Part shown: positions 8,062-16,969 of the stretch, piece after piece | How the letters are laid out: each line of letters starts with the position of its first letter | Position numbering within the stretch: position 1 is the stretch's first letter | NCBI RefSeq assembly: GCF_020873875.1 | Contig: NZ_JAHWGU010000001.1 | Location: 62,001-126,000 of the forward strand | Source of the DNA: Actinoplanes sp. DH11 | Lineage (GTDB): Bacteria > Actinomycetota > Actinomycetes > Mycobacteriales > Micromonosporaceae | Reading direction: 5' to 3' | DNA length: 64,000 nucleotides | Position numbers and translations under genes: made by a program | Notes under the pieces: model-generated | The model's input: the letters and a program-made list of their open reading frames with translations, nothing else | Told to the model about the DNA's origin: nothing | Databases searched by the model: none

Positions 8062-9189
8062 ATGACCGAGCGGGACACGGGCGCTTGGACCAGGGGCCGG
8101 CCTCTCGGCAAGCTCTGGGCCGCCCGGATGCGAGCGATAAACCCCTTCACCAGCAACGGCGACAACGGCGATCACCGCGTACGCACCGGTCCGCACGCGT
8201 TCGTCATCGACTGCGGCGTCTACGTGGCCGGCGAGCGGATGCCCGGTGAGTTCACCCCGGACCAGGCGCTGATCGAGGCGTCCCGGCGGGATGGTTTCGT
8301 CTGGATCGGCCTGCACGAGCCCACCGCGCACGAGATGGCGGCGATCGCCCGCACCTACGGGCTGCACGAGCTCGCCGTGGAGGACGCGGTCAAGGCGGAG
8401 CAGCGGCCGAAACTGGAGCAGTTCGGCTCGGTGCACTTCCTGGTGCTGCGTACCGCCCGCTACGTGCCGCACCAGGAGCTGACCGAGAGTTCTCAGGTGG
8501 TCGAGACCGGCCAGATGATGATTTTCATCGGCGAGCGGTTCGTGATCACGGTCCGGCACGGCGACGCGTCCGAGATGGCGCCGGTCCGGGCGGCCCTGGA
8601 GAGCGATCGTGCGGCGCTGCTGGAGCAGGGGCCGTGGGCGGTGGCGTACGCGGTGACCGACCGCGTGGTCGACAACTATCTCGAGGTGGCCGACCAGGTC
8701 GAGGCGGATCTGGACATCATCGAGGAGGGCGTCTTCTCCCGGGACCGGTCCGCACCGATCCAGCAGATCTACCAGTTGAAGCGGGAGCTCGTGGAGTTCC
8801 GCCGCGCGGTGGTGCCGCTGCAGCGCCCGCTCGCCGCGATCACGTCCAGCCACGGTCTGGTGCCCAAGGAGATCCGGCGGTATTTCCGGGACGTCCAGGA
8901 CCACTTGACCCGGACCGTCGAGCAGGTCTCGTCCTACGACGACCTGCTCAACTCGATACTTCAGGCGCGCCTGGCCCAGGTGACCGTGGACCAGAACAAC
9001 GACATGCGCAAGATTGCGGCCTGGGCCGGTATCGCCACGGTGTGGACCGCGTTCGCCGGCATCTACGGCATGAACTTCACCTACATGCCGGAACTGGACT
9101 GGAAGTACGGCTACCCCGGGCTGGTCGCCATCCTCTCGGTGATCACGGTGCTGCTCTACCGGGCCTTCCGCCGCAACGACTGGCTCTGA
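8062..9189 (+). CDS. corA: CorA-family magnesium/cobalt transporter
   Basis: 375 residues from ATG 8062, preceded by GGGGAGG. A long soluble N-terminal domain rich in charged helices leads to two C-terminal membrane helices. The first ends in YGMNF, the invariant GMN selectivity motif. The second is YPGLVAILSVITVLLYRAF with a basic tail. This is the classical CorA layout: a pentameric Mg2+ channel in the cytoplasmic membrane. The N-terminus is about 30-40 residues longer than in E. coli CorA, as is common in actinomycetes. It is probably monocistronic. Confidence 0.93.
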   Translation: MTERDTGAWTRGRPLGKLWAARMRAINPFTSNGDNGDHRVRTGPHAFVIDCGVYVAGERMPGEFTPDQALIEASRRDGFVWIGLHEPTAHEMAAIARTYGLHELAVEDAVKAEQRPKLEQFGSVHFLVLRTARYVPHQELTESSQVVETGQMMIFIGERFVITVRHGDASEMAPVRAALESDRAALLEQGPWAVAYAVTDRVVDNYLEVADQVEADLDIIEEGVFSRDRSAPIQQIYQLKRELVEFRRAVVPLQRPLAAITSSHGLVPKEIRRYFRDVQDHLTRTVEQVSSYDDLLNSILQARLAQVTVDQNNDMRKIAAWAGIATVWTAFAGIYGMNFTYMPELDWKYGYPGLVAILSVITVLLYRAFRRNDWL

Positions 9190-9219
9190 TCATCGACGTT
9201 CGCCGATAGGATCGGCGGC

Positions 9220-10473
9220 GTGCACGAACTGCACTCGCATCGGTTCGCGGTGCAACGCGTGGTGTCCGCGGTGGTCGGTCACGAACCGGACCCGCCGCGC
9301 CCGCCGCTGCGCCGGGGCTGGGCGGCCGCGCTGGCCGGGCTGCTCGTGGCGGCTGTCGCGGTGGGTGCCGCCGCGGCGTACGGGCTGTTCACCGGGCACA
9401 GCCGGACCGTGGCCACCGATCCGGACGCGATCCTGCTCGACCGCCAGACCGGGACCCGCTACGTCTACCGGCCGGCGTCCGGGCGCCTGCACCCGGTGCT
9501 CAACTACACGTCCGGGCTGCTGCTGACCCGGGGGGACCGGCCGCGGCTGCGTACCGTGCGTGCCGATCGGCTGGCCGCGGTGCCGCTGGGTGAGCCGCTC
9601 GGCATCCCGGGCGCGCCGGACTCACTGCCGGCTGCGAAGGACCTGCTGACCGGGTCCTGGTCGGTGTGTGTGGCGGCGGGCGTGACGACGCTGCTGGTGG
9701 GCGCGGTACCGGCGGGTGGTGGCCGGCCGGACGGTCTGCTGACGCGCGACGGGGCCGGGCGGATCCAGCTGCTCGCCGAGGGCCACCGGTTCGCGGTCGC
9801 CGATGGGGCGCAGCGCGCGCTCGGCTGGTTCGGGCACCCGCCCTGGCCGGTGCCCTCGGCCTGGGTCGACGTGATCCCGGCCGGCCCCGAGTTGTCCGCG
9901 CCGCGGATCCCCGGCGCGGGCGGTCCCTCGGTGATCGACGGGCGTCCGGTGGGTCAGGTGGTGACCGACGGAAGTCAGTTCGCGGCGGTGCTGCGTGACG
10001 GCATCACACCGGTGAGCGCGTTGCAGGCCCGGCTGCTGGGCCCGGTGATCGCGATCGGCGCCGAATTCCGCCGGTTGCCGGCCTCCACCGCGCGCCTGCC
10101 CGCCGCGATCGGCCTGCCGGCCGGGATCCCCCGGCTGAGTGATGCCCCGGTGAGTGCGTGCGTCACCCTCGCGGGTGCGGATCAACCAGCGGTGGTACGG
10201 GTGGACGCGACGTTCCCGAGCGGCGCGGCACCGGCCGGGCCGACCCGGGTGGACCGGGTGCACGTGGCTCGCGGGCGCGGCGCGCTCGTCGCGCCGGCCG
10301 GTGACCCGGTGGACCTGGTCACCGACGCGGGCCTGCGGTTCCGGCTGTCGAGCCGGGACCTGCTGGCCCGGCTTGGATATGCGAAAGTCCAGCCGCTCCG
10401 GGTGCCGGCGGGGCTGGTCTCGTACCTGCCGGCCGGGCCGGCCCTGGATCCTGTCCGGGCCGGCCGAGCCTGA
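9220..10473 (+). CDS. eccB: Type VII secretion protein EccB
   Basis: 417 residues from GTG 9220. A short cytoplasmic N-terminus (MHELHSHRFAVQRVVSAVV) is followed by one membrane helix (GWAAALAGLLVAAVAVGAAA) and a large extracytoplasmic domain. IPGAPDSLP and LTGSWSVCV match the EccB core. The family anchors the ESX core complex in the membrane. Typical EccB proteins are about 450-510 residues, so this one is short. No eccC, eccD, mycP or esx genes are near, so it is an orphan copy or part of a scattered ESX set. Confidence 0.85.
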   Translation: MHELHSHRFAVQRVVSAVVGHEPDPPRPPLRRGWAAALAGLLVAAVAVGAAAAYGLFTGHSRTVATDPDAILLDRQTGTRYVYRPASGRLHPVLNYTSGLLLTRGDRPRLRTVRADRLAAVPLGEPLGIPGAPDSLPAAKDLLTGSWSVCVAAGVTTLLVGAVPAGGGRPDGLLTRDGAGRIQLLAEGHRFAVADGAQRALGWFGHPPWPVPSAWVDVIPAGPELSAPRIPGAGGPSVIDGRPVGQVVTDGSQFAAVLRDGITPVSALQARLLGPVIAIGAEFRRLPASTARLPAAIGLPAGIPRLSDAPVSACVTLAGADQPAVVRVDATFPSGAAPAGPTRVDRVHVARGRGALVAPAGDPVDLVTDAGLRFRLSSRDLLARLGYAKVQPLRVPAGLVSYLPAGPALDPVRAGRA

Positions 10474-10478
10474 CGGCG

Positions 10479-11069
10479 TTACCGGGGGTTCTGCTTGGTG
10501 GAATCGGCGACCGTGCCGTTGGCCGTGGTGTAGACGACCGGCTCGATCGGCTCGAACGCGGCGTCGTCCGCGCCACCGGCGTGCGTGGCGGGAGCCGGCT
10601 CGTACTCGTCCCACTGGGAGTCACGGCGACGCCGGGCGACGTACGCCGCGCCGAGGCCGACCGCGGTGCCGAGAAGCGCGTAACCGGCGAGCTTGCCCTT
10701 GCGGCTCGGCTTGCGCCCGGCCGCCTTCACGGCCTTCTTCTGGAGCTTCTCGGCGGCCTTGCGGTCCGCCTTGATCTCCTTCTTGCTCTGCTTCTTGGCC
10801 GTCTTGCCGGCCAGCCGGACGTTGTCCGTCGCCGCGGCCACCAGCGGGGTGAGCGCCGCGAGCGCGCTGTCCCAGCTGTCCGTGGCGGCGTCCTTCGCCT
10901 TGGTGGCAGCGGGCTGGACCCGGTCCCGGGCCGCGTTGAACTTGGGCGCCACCGTCGCACCCGTCTCCTGTGCGGCGATCGACGCAGCGCGCTTGAAGTG
11001 ATCCACGCTCTGGCCGAGCTCGTTCCGCATCTTCGCCTTGCGGCTTCTACGGCGCAATGTTGCGAACAC
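10479..11069 (-). CDS. Lys/Ala-rich single-pass membrane protein (DUF5324-like)
   Basis: 196 residues from GTG 11069, chosen because AGGAGG lies 9-10 bases upstream (about 11079-11084). The first 130 residues are Ala/Lys/Thr-rich amphipathic helices (AAQETGATVAP, KAKDAATDSW) ending in a very basic run of Lys, Glu and Ala. One membrane helix follows (LAGYALLGTAVGLGAAYVA), then an acidic, disordered tail. The layout resembles the actinobacterial DUF5324 family, of unknown function. Convergent with eccB (5-bp gap) and divergent from the cyclophilin gene. Confidence 0.65.
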   Translation of the reverse strand: MFATLRRRSRKAKMRNELGQSVDHFKRAASIAAQETGATVAPKFNAARDRVQPAATKAKDAATDSWDSALAALTPLVAAATDNVRLAGKTAKKQSKKEIKADRKAAEKLQKKAVKAAGRKPSRKGKLAGYALLGTAVGLGAAYVARRRRDSQWDEYEPAPATHAGGADDAAFEPIEPVVYTTANGTVADSTKQNPR

Positions 11070-11200
11070 CAGTGCCCACCTCCTGTGGTCTTCTCCCAGG
11101 CCATGTTGCCTTCTCGGGTACCCCCGCGCGGCCGGATCCCCGACATGGGGGAGGATCCGAATTGACGAGAGCAATCCCATCACCGCAGACGGGAGTACCC

Positions 11201-11725
11201 GTGGCCGAGAACATTTACGCCACCCTGCACACCAATCACGGCCCGATCCGGCTTCAGCTCTTCCCGGATCACGCCCCGGCGACCGTCCGCAACTTCGTGG
11301 AGCTGGCCGAAGGCACCAAGGAGTACAAGGACCCGCGTACTGGTCAGACGGGCAACGGCCCCTACTACGACGGCACCATCTCGCACCGGGTCATCCCCGG
11401 TTTCATGGTCCAGATGGGTGACCCGACCGGCACCGGTCGCGGCGGCCCGGGCTTCCAGTTCGCCGACGAGTTCCACCCGGAGCTCAGCTTCGACCGCCCG
11501 TACCTGCTCGCCATGGCGAACGCCGGCCCGGGCACCAACGGTTCGCAGTTCTTCATCACCGTGGCGCCGACCCCGCACCTGAACCGCCGGCACTCGATCT
11601 TCGGTCAGGTCGCCGACGAGCAGTCCGCGAAGGTCGTCGACTCGATCGCCACCACGCCGACCGGACCGGGCGACCGGCCCCGTGAGGACGTCGTGATCGA
11701 GCGCGTGGAGATCGAGCGTTCCTGA
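11201..11725 (+). CDS. Cyclophilin-type peptidyl-prolyl cis-trans isomerase
   Basis: 174 residues from GTG 11201 with GGGAG just upstream. FxxxxHRVIPGFMVQMGDPTG, LLAMANAGPGTNGSQFFITV and HSIFGQV are the cyclophilin core, including catalytic Arg (HRVI), Phe/Met/Gln and the FFI strand. There is no signal peptide, so it is cytoplasmic. The length and the start just before the first beta strand match the short PpiA/PpiB type of actinomycetes. Confidence 0.93.
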   Translation: MAENIYATLHTNHGPIRLQLFPDHAPATVRNFVELAEGTKEYKDPRTGQTGNGPYYDGTISHRVIPGFMVQMGDPTGTGRGGPGFQFADEFHPELSFDRPYLLAMANAGPGTNGSQFFITVAPTPHLNRRHSIFGQVADEQSAKVVDSIATTPTGPGDRPREDVVIERVEIERS

Positions 11726-11748
11726 CCACTCCGGGTACCTTTGGTGCC

Positions 11749-12657
11749 ATGAGTGAGGCTCCTTCGACCGCGCCGGTGTGTTACCGCCATCCGACGCGGG
11801 AGACGCTCATCACATGCAGCAGGTGTGGGCGACCGATCTGCACCAGCTGCATGAACGACGCGTCCGTCGGCCACCAGTGCCCGGACTGCGTCAACGAGGG
11901 ACGTCGCAGCCAGCGGCCGGCACGCACCGCCTTCGGGGGCAGTCGTGCCGGCCACCTCGGCTACGTGACGACCGCCATCATCGTGATCAACTCGCTGGTC
12001 ATGCTGGCGTCCGCGGTCATCGGTGGCCCCCGGGCGCTGGCCGGCTCCGGCAGCTGGTTCGGCCTGCTCGGCTCCGGCACCGGGCTCACCGACTGGGGCG
12101 AGGTGCTCGGCGTTGCGTACTACCCGGACGGCGAGCTGCACGGCATCGCCACCGGCGAGTGGTACCGGCTGGTCACCGGCATGTTCCTGCACTACGGCCT
12201 GCTGCACCTGCTGCTCAACATGCTGCTCGTGGCGCAGCTCGGCCGCTACCTGGAGGCCCAGCTCGGCCCGCTCCGGTTCGCCGCGCTCTACCTGCTCGCC
12301 GGTCTCGGCGGCAACGTCGCGGCCTACGTCTTCCAGGCGCCCAACCAGCCCTCGGCCGGTGCGTCCACGGCGACGTTCGGCCTGGTGATCGCGGTCATCG
12401 TGGTCAACCGGCGGATGATGCGCGACTCCAGTCAGCTGGTGCCGCTGCTGGTGGTGAACCTGATCTTCACCTTTACCATTCCGGGCATCTCGATCGCCGG
12501 TCACCTGGGTGGCCTGGTGGCGGGCGCGGCCGCGAGCGTCGCGCTGGTCTATGTGAACCGGCCCAACCGCGGCCTGAAACAGGCGATCGGCTGCACCCTG
12601 ATCCTGCTGGCCATCGTCGCGGCCGCGGTCTATCGCACGCAGGGTCTGCTGGGTTAG
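11749..12657 (+). CDS. Rhomboid-family intramembrane serine protease with N-terminal B-box zinc finger
   Basis: 302 residues. Residues 10-50 hold a Cys/His-rich finger (CYRHPTRETLITCSRCGRP then CTSCM...CPDC), common in actinobacterial rhomboids. Six or seven membrane helices follow. The HYGLLHLLLNMLL helix, GAS-T-ATFGL (nucleophile Ser) and AGHLGGLVAG (catalytic His) define the Ser-His dyad. The residue after the catalytic Ser is Thr, where GASG is usual. Substrates are unknown. It follows the cyclophilin by 23 bp, so co-transcription is plausible. Confidence 0.9.
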   Translation: MSEAPSTAPVCYRHPTRETLITCSRCGRPICTSCMNDASVGHQCPDCVNEGRRSQRPARTAFGGSRAGHLGYVTTAIIVINSLVMLASAVIGGPRALAGSGSWFGLLGSGTGLTDWGEVLGVAYYPDGELHGIATGEWYRLVTGMFLHYGLLHLLLNMLLVAQLGRYLEAQLGPLRFAALYLLAGLGGNVAAYVFQAPNQPSAGASTATFGLVIAVIVVNRRMMRDSSQLVPLLVVNLIFTFTIPGISIAGHLGGLVAGAAASVALVYVNRPNRGLKQAIGCTLILLAIVAAAVYRTQGLLG

Positions 12658-12663
12658 CTTGGC

Positions 12664-13065
12664 TCAGCGGCGCAGGTCGGCCAGCTGGGTGACCACGTCC
12701 TGCGGGAGGGCACCCAGGTCGTTGGCGCTGTACAGGTAGAGGGCGTCGCCGGCGTCGATCTCCAGGAGCTCACTGCGCAGGCCGCGGCGGACGGTGCTGT
12801 CCACCCGTACTCTCTCGATCTTCGACCAGGGCAGATGCCGGCGGCGGGCCAGGCCGGTGACCACCGTGACGCCCTGAGCGTCCGCCGTCAGGCGGACCGG
12901 GATCAGCAGATCCCGCAGTGCCCAGCCGGTGAGGCCGGCCGCGGCCGCGATCGCGAGACCCCAGCGCACCGGGTCGCCGCCGCCGAACGCCGCGACCAGA
13001 ACCAGCGCGGCGACCGCGCCCATCAGCTTCGTGACCGGGAGGACCGGCCTGACGCGCCACTGCAT
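12664..13065 (-). CDS. PH-domain (bPH-like) membrane protein
   Basis: 133 residues from ATG 13065. Two hydrophobic segments (GAVAALVLVAAFGG, WGLAIAAAAGLTGWAL) are followed by a compact domain with IPVRLTADAQGVTVVTGL, RRRHLPWSKIERVRVD and ELLEIDAGDALYLYS. The WSxIxxVRV strand is characteristic of actinobacterial low-molecular-weight protein antigen 6 / bacterial PH proteins. The function is unknown. It is convergent with the rhomboid gene, with a 6-bp gap. Confidence 0.8.
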   Translation of the reverse strand: MQWRVRPVLPVTKLMGAVAALVLVAAFGGGDPVRWGLAIAAAAGLTGWALRDLLIPVRLTADAQGVTVVTGLARRRHLPWSKIERVRVDSTVRRGLRSELLEIDAGDALYLYSANDLGALPQDVVTQLADLRR

Positions 13066-13182
13066 GACACAACTATGTCAGCGCGTCACAGAATGAACGG
13101 CACCACGCGTACCGCTTGGCTGTAATTCGATATTCAGCCGGGTCGCCGACTCCTCGTCCGTTCATCCCGCGTTGAACATCAC

Positions 13183-13698
13183 ATGGACGTGTTCGCCAGT
13201 ACGTTCCACCAAGCCGCAGATGCCGGATCGGCCAGTCCGGCCGCGAATCGGCACATGACCGTCTTCCGAAGCTGCGTCGACCAGGACGACCCCGCAGTCC
13301 TGGTGGTCCGGTGCGCCAGGCCCGGCGCGCCGCTCTCCGGCGACTACCACCTGCTGCTGACCCAGCGCCGTCTCGTGGTGACCCAGGAGACGCGTGCGCT
13401 GCACCGGGTCCGCCTGCACCTCAATGCGAACCTGCGCCACCTGAGCAATGTGACGTGGCGCCTCGAAGGCTCCAAACCCGGCATCGAGCTGGCCGCCACG
13501 GCGGTGGACGGGGTGCGCGAGCGGTTCCGCCTTCGGCTGGGCGACACGGCGGCCGTCTGGCGGGTGGAAGACCTGCTCCGCCAGGTCTTCCACGGCCGCC
13601 GTGCCGAGCCCGCCCCCGCACCCGCGCCGGCCTCCTCCCCGGCTCCTGCTCCGGCGCCCGCCCCCGTGGCGGCGCCGGCGCGCCTCGCGTTCGCCTGA
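13183..13698 (+). CDS. Hypothetical protein with Pro/Ala-rich tail
   Basis: 171 residues from ATG 13183. Residues 40-140 form a predicted beta-rich domain (AVLVVRCARPG, YHLLLTQRRLVVTQETRALHRV, RLRLGDTAAVWRVEDLLRQVF) resembling small PH-like or SPFH-adjacent domains. The last 30 residues are (AP)n repeats. I recognise no family. Coding is favoured over the opposite strand by the hydrophobic pattern and third-base GC. No clear ribosome binding site is seen, so the start is uncertain. Confidence 0.5.
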   Translation: MDVFASTFHQAADAGSASPAANRHMTVFRSCVDQDDPAVLVVRCARPGAPLSGDYHLLLTQRRLVVTQETRALHRVRLHLNANLRHLSNVTWRLEGSKPGIELAATAVDGVRERFRLRLGDTAAVWRVEDLLRQVFHGRRAEPAPAPAPASSPAPAPAPAPVAAPARLAFA

Positions 13699-13792
13699 GC
13701 CGTCTCCGCGCCTTCGCCGGCCGCGCCTTCGCCGGCTCCGGGCCCTCGCGTTCGCCTGGATCCGGTTCGGCGCCCTCGCGGTCGTCGTCCTT

Positions 13793-14641
13793 TCAGAGGA
13801 ACGCGCTTATCGACCGGCGCAGGCCGGCCGGGTCGAGGCCGTGCTCCCGGGCGTGATCGCGCCAGGTGCCGTACCGGCGCACCTCGGCGGAACCGACACC
13901 CAGGTGCAGCGCCCGGTGCCTGGTCGTGCGCAGCGCCCGGCTGACGTGCCGCGCCGAGGTGCCGGCCAGGTAGGGCTCGACGACGACGACCTCGTCCGAC
14001 GCCGGGATGTCCACGTTCCAGGGGCGCGGCGTGTTGGTGTAGACCACCGTCACGTCGAGCCCCTCGGTCGCCTCCAGCACCGGGTCAAGCATCGGCCCGA
14101 CGGCGACCACCGTGGCGCGGCCCCGGCGGAGGACGCTGCCGTCCGCGTACGCCTCCCGGTTCTCCCGCTCGGAGAGCCGCACATAGACCCGGTCGTCGTG
14201 CCGGACAGCCGCGCGGAGCAGCCCCGGCACTTCGTCGCGGTGGCCCGGCACGTGCACGGTCCAGCCTTCCAGCGTGTCCAGCAGGGCGACGTCACCGGGG
14301 GACTGATGCGTGTACCCCTCGGCTGCCGCGTCGTACGAGGCGCCGATGCTGACCAGCACCGCGCCGGCGTCCTGATGCCCGAGGTCCAGCTTGATCTGCT
14401 CGTAGGCCCGGTCGACGAGGAACGGCGCGTACGAGTGCAGGATCGGCCGCATCCCGGTGAGCGCCAGCCCGCCGCCGACCCCGGCCATCAACTGCTCGCG
14501 GATGCCGACGTTGAAGACCCGGTCCGGGTGGTCGCGCAGCGCCGGTTCGAAAGCGTCCCCGGAGATGTCCGCGAGCACCAGGGCGGTACGCGGTTCCTCG
14601 GCCAGCAGCGCCGTGGTGGTGGTGACGAATGTCTCGCGCAT
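13793..14641 (-). CDS. Transketolase, C-terminal subunit
   Basis: 282 residues from ATG 14641. It corresponds to the PYR and C-terminal domains of transketolase. VFNVGIREQLMAGVGGGLAL contains the conserved catalytic glutamate that activates thiamine diphosphate. YAPFLVDRAYEQIKLDLGHQ and VYVRLSERENRE follow. It pairs with the upstream thiamine-binding half, 4 bp away, so the enzyme is a two-polypeptide transketolase-like heteromer. Such split enzymes act in pentose phosphate or secondary sugar metabolism; the substrate is not evident. Confidence 0.87.
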   Translation of the reverse strand: MRETFVTTTTALLAEEPRTALVLADISGDAFEPALRDHPDRVFNVGIREQLMAGVGGGLALTGMRPILHSYAPFLVDRAYEQIKLDLGHQDAGAVLVSIGASYDAAAEGYTHQSPGDVALLDTLEGWTVHVPGHRDEVPGLLRAAVRHDDRVYVRLSERENREAYADGSVLRRGRATVVAVGPMLDPVLEATEGLDVTVVYTNTPRPWNVDIPASDEVVVVEPYLAGTSARHVSRALRTTRHRALHLGVGSAEVRRYGTWRDHAREHGLDPAGLRRSISAFL

Positions 14642-14645
14642 GACT

Positions 14646-15323
14646 TCAGCCTCGCTTCGGCTCGACGCGGGCGACGACCAGGTGCGGCCGGCCCGGCTCA
14701 CGGAGGGCACGTTCGATCGCGTCGTGGTCGCGCCCGTCGACCACGTCGGCGCTCCAGCCGGGGAACCGGGTCTCGATCCCGCCCGGCCACCCGTGCGTGG
14801 ACGACTGGTTGTCGATGACGACGGCGGTGAGGGCCAGTCCGGCGGCGGCGGCGTACGCGATCGCCTCGTGGTTCGAGCCCTCGTCCAACTCCGCGTCGCC
14901 GACCAGCACGAACGTCCGCGTCCGGTCGAAGCCCTGCGCCCGCAACCCGAGCGCGGTGCCGACGGCCAGACCCAGGCCGTGCCCGAGCGAACCGGTGCCG
15001 GCCTCGACGCCGGGAATCAGTACGCGGTCCGGGTGGTGGCCGAGCGGGCTGTCCCAGCCGCCGAGGTCGTCCAGCCACTCCTCGGGGATGAAGCCCTTCG
15101 CGGCCAGCACGGCGTAGTAGGCGGCCGGCCCGTGTCCCTTGGACAGCAGGAACCGGTCGCGGTCGGGTTCGTCGGCGGTCTCCGGCGAGATTCGCAGAAC
15201 CCGGTCGTAGAGCACCCAGAGCACGTCCAGTGTGGAGTGGGCGCTCGGCGCGTGCTTGGCGTCACCGGTGACCCGGCTCAGCAGGTTGTGCAACGGATTG
15301 GTAGGTGCGCTGATAGCGGTCAT
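14646..15323 (-). CDS. Transketolase, N-terminal (thiamine diphosphate-binding) subunit
   Basis: 225 residues from ATG 15323. FLLSKGHGPAAYYAVLA and GTGSLGHGLGLAVGTALG are transketolase signatures. FVLVGDAELDEGSNHEAIA is the GDGxxxEGxxxEA thiamine-diphosphate/metal motif, with Ala for Gly in GDA. No Shine-Dalgarno sequence is visible. TAGACA just before the ATG suggests a leaderless or very short-leader mRNA. It is divergent from soxR (57 bp between starts) across the palindrome at 15341-15354, so SoxR control of this operon is likely. Confidence 0.87.
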   Translation of the reverse strand: MTAISAPTNPLHNLLSRVTGDAKHAPSAHSTLDVLWVLYDRVLRISPETADEPDRDRFLLSKGHGPAAYYAVLAAKGFIPEEWLDDLGGWDSPLGHHPDRVLIPGVEAGTGSLGHGLGLAVGTALGLRAQGFDRTRTFVLVGDAELDEGSNHEAIAYAAAAGLALTAVVIDNQSSTHGWPGGIETRFPGWSADVVDGRDHDAIERALREPGRPHLVVARVEPKRG

Positions 15324-15340
15324 GTGTCTAGGCTGCAAGT

Positions 15341-15354
15341 TGAAGTTAACTTCA
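15341..15354. promoter_or_regulatory. Candidate SoxR operator between transketolase operon and soxR
   Basis: TGAAGTTAACTTCA is a perfect 14-bp palindrome with the AAGTTAACTT core of known SoxR boxes. It sits in the 57-bp space between the divergent starts at 15323 and 15381. A possible -35 TTGAGC for the transketolase gene abuts it (complement of 15355-15360). Binding by the adjacent SoxR is inferred from position and similarity. Confidence 0.65.
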
Positions 15355-15380
15355 GCTCAAGCCTTATGTCGGAGGACCGG

Positions 15381-15824
15381 ATGGAGTCACTGACCATCGG
15401 CGAACTGGCCGTCCGCAGCGGTGTGGCGCCGTCCGCCCTGCGTTTCTACGAACGCGAAGGCCTGATCCACGCCAGCAGAACCGGCGGCAACCAGCGCCGA
15501 TACGACCGCGCCGAACTGCGCCGGGTGGCCTTCATCAAGATCGCGCAGCAGGTCGGCGTCTCCCTCGACGAAATCCGCGAGGCGCTCGCCTCCCTGCCGG
15601 AAAACCGCACCCCCACGAAAAGCGACTGGTCCCGCCTCTCCGCCCGCTGGCGGCACCGCCTGGAGGAACGGATCGCCGTCCTCGAACGCCTCCGCGACCA
15701 GCTCACCGGCTGCATCGGGTGCGGCTGCCTGTCCCTGCAACGCTGCAAGCTGGTGAACCCCAGCGACCGCCTGGCCGACCGGGGCGCAGGCCCCCAGATG
15801 GTCCTGAACCCCCCTTCCCACTGA
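15381..15824 (+). CDS. soxR: Redox-sensitive transcriptional activator SoxR (MerR family)
   Basis: 147 residues. ATG 15381 has GGAGG five bases upstream; an ATG at 15366 would add five residues. The MerR helix-turn-helix is LTIGELAVRSGVAPSALRFY with the EREGL wing. A coiled-coil dimer helix follows (RHRLEERIAVLERLRDQL). CIGCGCLSLQRC supplies the CX2CXCX5C ligands for the [2Fe-2S] cluster that senses redox-cycling compounds. All four cysteines are present. In actinomycetes SoxR responds mainly to redox-active metabolites. The only adjacent target candidate here is the divergent transketolase pair. Confidence 0.93.
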   Translation: MESLTIGELAVRSGVAPSALRFYEREGLIHASRTGGNQRRYDRAELRRVAFIKIAQQVGVSLDEIREALASLPENRTPTKSDWSRLSARWRHRLEERIAVLERLRDQLTGCIGCGCLSLQRCKLVNPSDRLADRGAGPQMVLNPPSH

Positions 15825-16206
15825 GCCCGCCCTTTCCGGGCGCCGCACCCCCGGATCACCGTCCAGCCGAAGCCGCCCGCGGCACATGAAGGCCCGCGTT
15901 CCCCGGTGGTCCCGGTGGCAGCAGCGGTGGCCTCGGCGTGGTGGCTCTGGATCCGGTTGCTCAGGTGGCACCGGTGGCCGTGGTGGTCTGGGTGTGGTGG
16001 CTGGCCGCGGTCGCCTGGGTGGCGTCGGTCGCACTGGTGGCCGGCGTGCGGCTGGCGCCCGTTGCTCCGGTGGCGGGCCTGTCATCGGTGGCCGTCGTTG
16101 CTTCGGTGGCGGCCTGTGGTCACCTTGGCTTCCGTTGCGGGGGTGGCGGCCCTGGCCGGAGGCCGTAGTGGCACTGGTGGGGCCGGTGGTGCGGTGCATG
16201 GCGAGA

Positions 16207-16283
16207 TGTTGATCTGCTAGCGGTGCGAAATCGCTGTGATCAAGGGGTTGAAACCGCGATTTCGCATCGCTAGCAGATCAACA
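16207..16283. repeat. Long inverted repeat (28-nt arms)
   Basis: Arms 16207-16234 and 16256-16283 pair over 28 nt with one mismatch around a 21-nt loop that itself holds a short TCAA/TTGA pairing. The stem is not followed by a T-run and does not close a recognised gene. It looks like a palindromic intergenic element, possibly one of a dispersed family. Confidence 0.75.
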
Positions 16284-16969
16284 CCGCCGGGCGGACGCCG
16301 CGCAGCCGACCGCAGGCGCTTGTACGACCGCAGCCGCTTGTTCGGAGGGACCTCAACGGAGCCGAGGGCAAGCAACAGCACGCCACACTCCGCTGCCTTG
16401 CCTGCCGCCGCACTGACATCCTGCGCGCCATGCTCCGAACCCTTTTACCAGCGCAAACCGGCAGAAAAGCCGGAACTCGCTCTCCAGTAAGCAGCACAGG
16501 AACCCTCGCCGTCGCTGCCGGCTTCGCTGCCGCCTGCCGTCGTCATCGCCGTCGTTGTCGCTGCCGCTGCTGTTGTCGCCGTCGGCATCGGCGTCGGCAT
16601 GGGCCCGGTGGCCAGCCGCCTCAACTCGGACGCAGCGGCAACCACGCCTCGCCGCACGCTGCCGCAGATCGAACGCGGCCCCGGAATCCCCGAATCGGCC
16701 CGTTCGCCGCACGGGTCCAGCCGCCATGAGCACCCATATCAACCGCACACAGTCCCCGGCACGCCGTCCATGAACGATCAGCACCGGCTCGTGCTCGTCC
16801 GAAAGCATCGGCCAACGCACCGGTCAAGCGAGCCCACCAGCTGCCAGCTCGCGCTCAGCGCGTCCGCCGGGCTCGATCCGCACCCAGCAGCACGGCCGCA
16901 CTATCTGGATGTCCCGCCGAACCAGCCACAGAACTCCCCGCCCCACCCGGTAGCACCCCGCGATTGCCG

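Noticed and set aside
6747..8165. A 472-codon minus-strand frame opposite the aminotransferase
   Set aside because: Its composition is typical antisense text with no motif, while the plus strand has all PLP-enzyme motifs.
15886..16220. Overlapping Trp/Val-rich and Pro/Arg-rich frames on both strands
   Set aside because: They come from GGTGGC-type simple repeats. There is no ribosome site or domain, and each frame is equally open.
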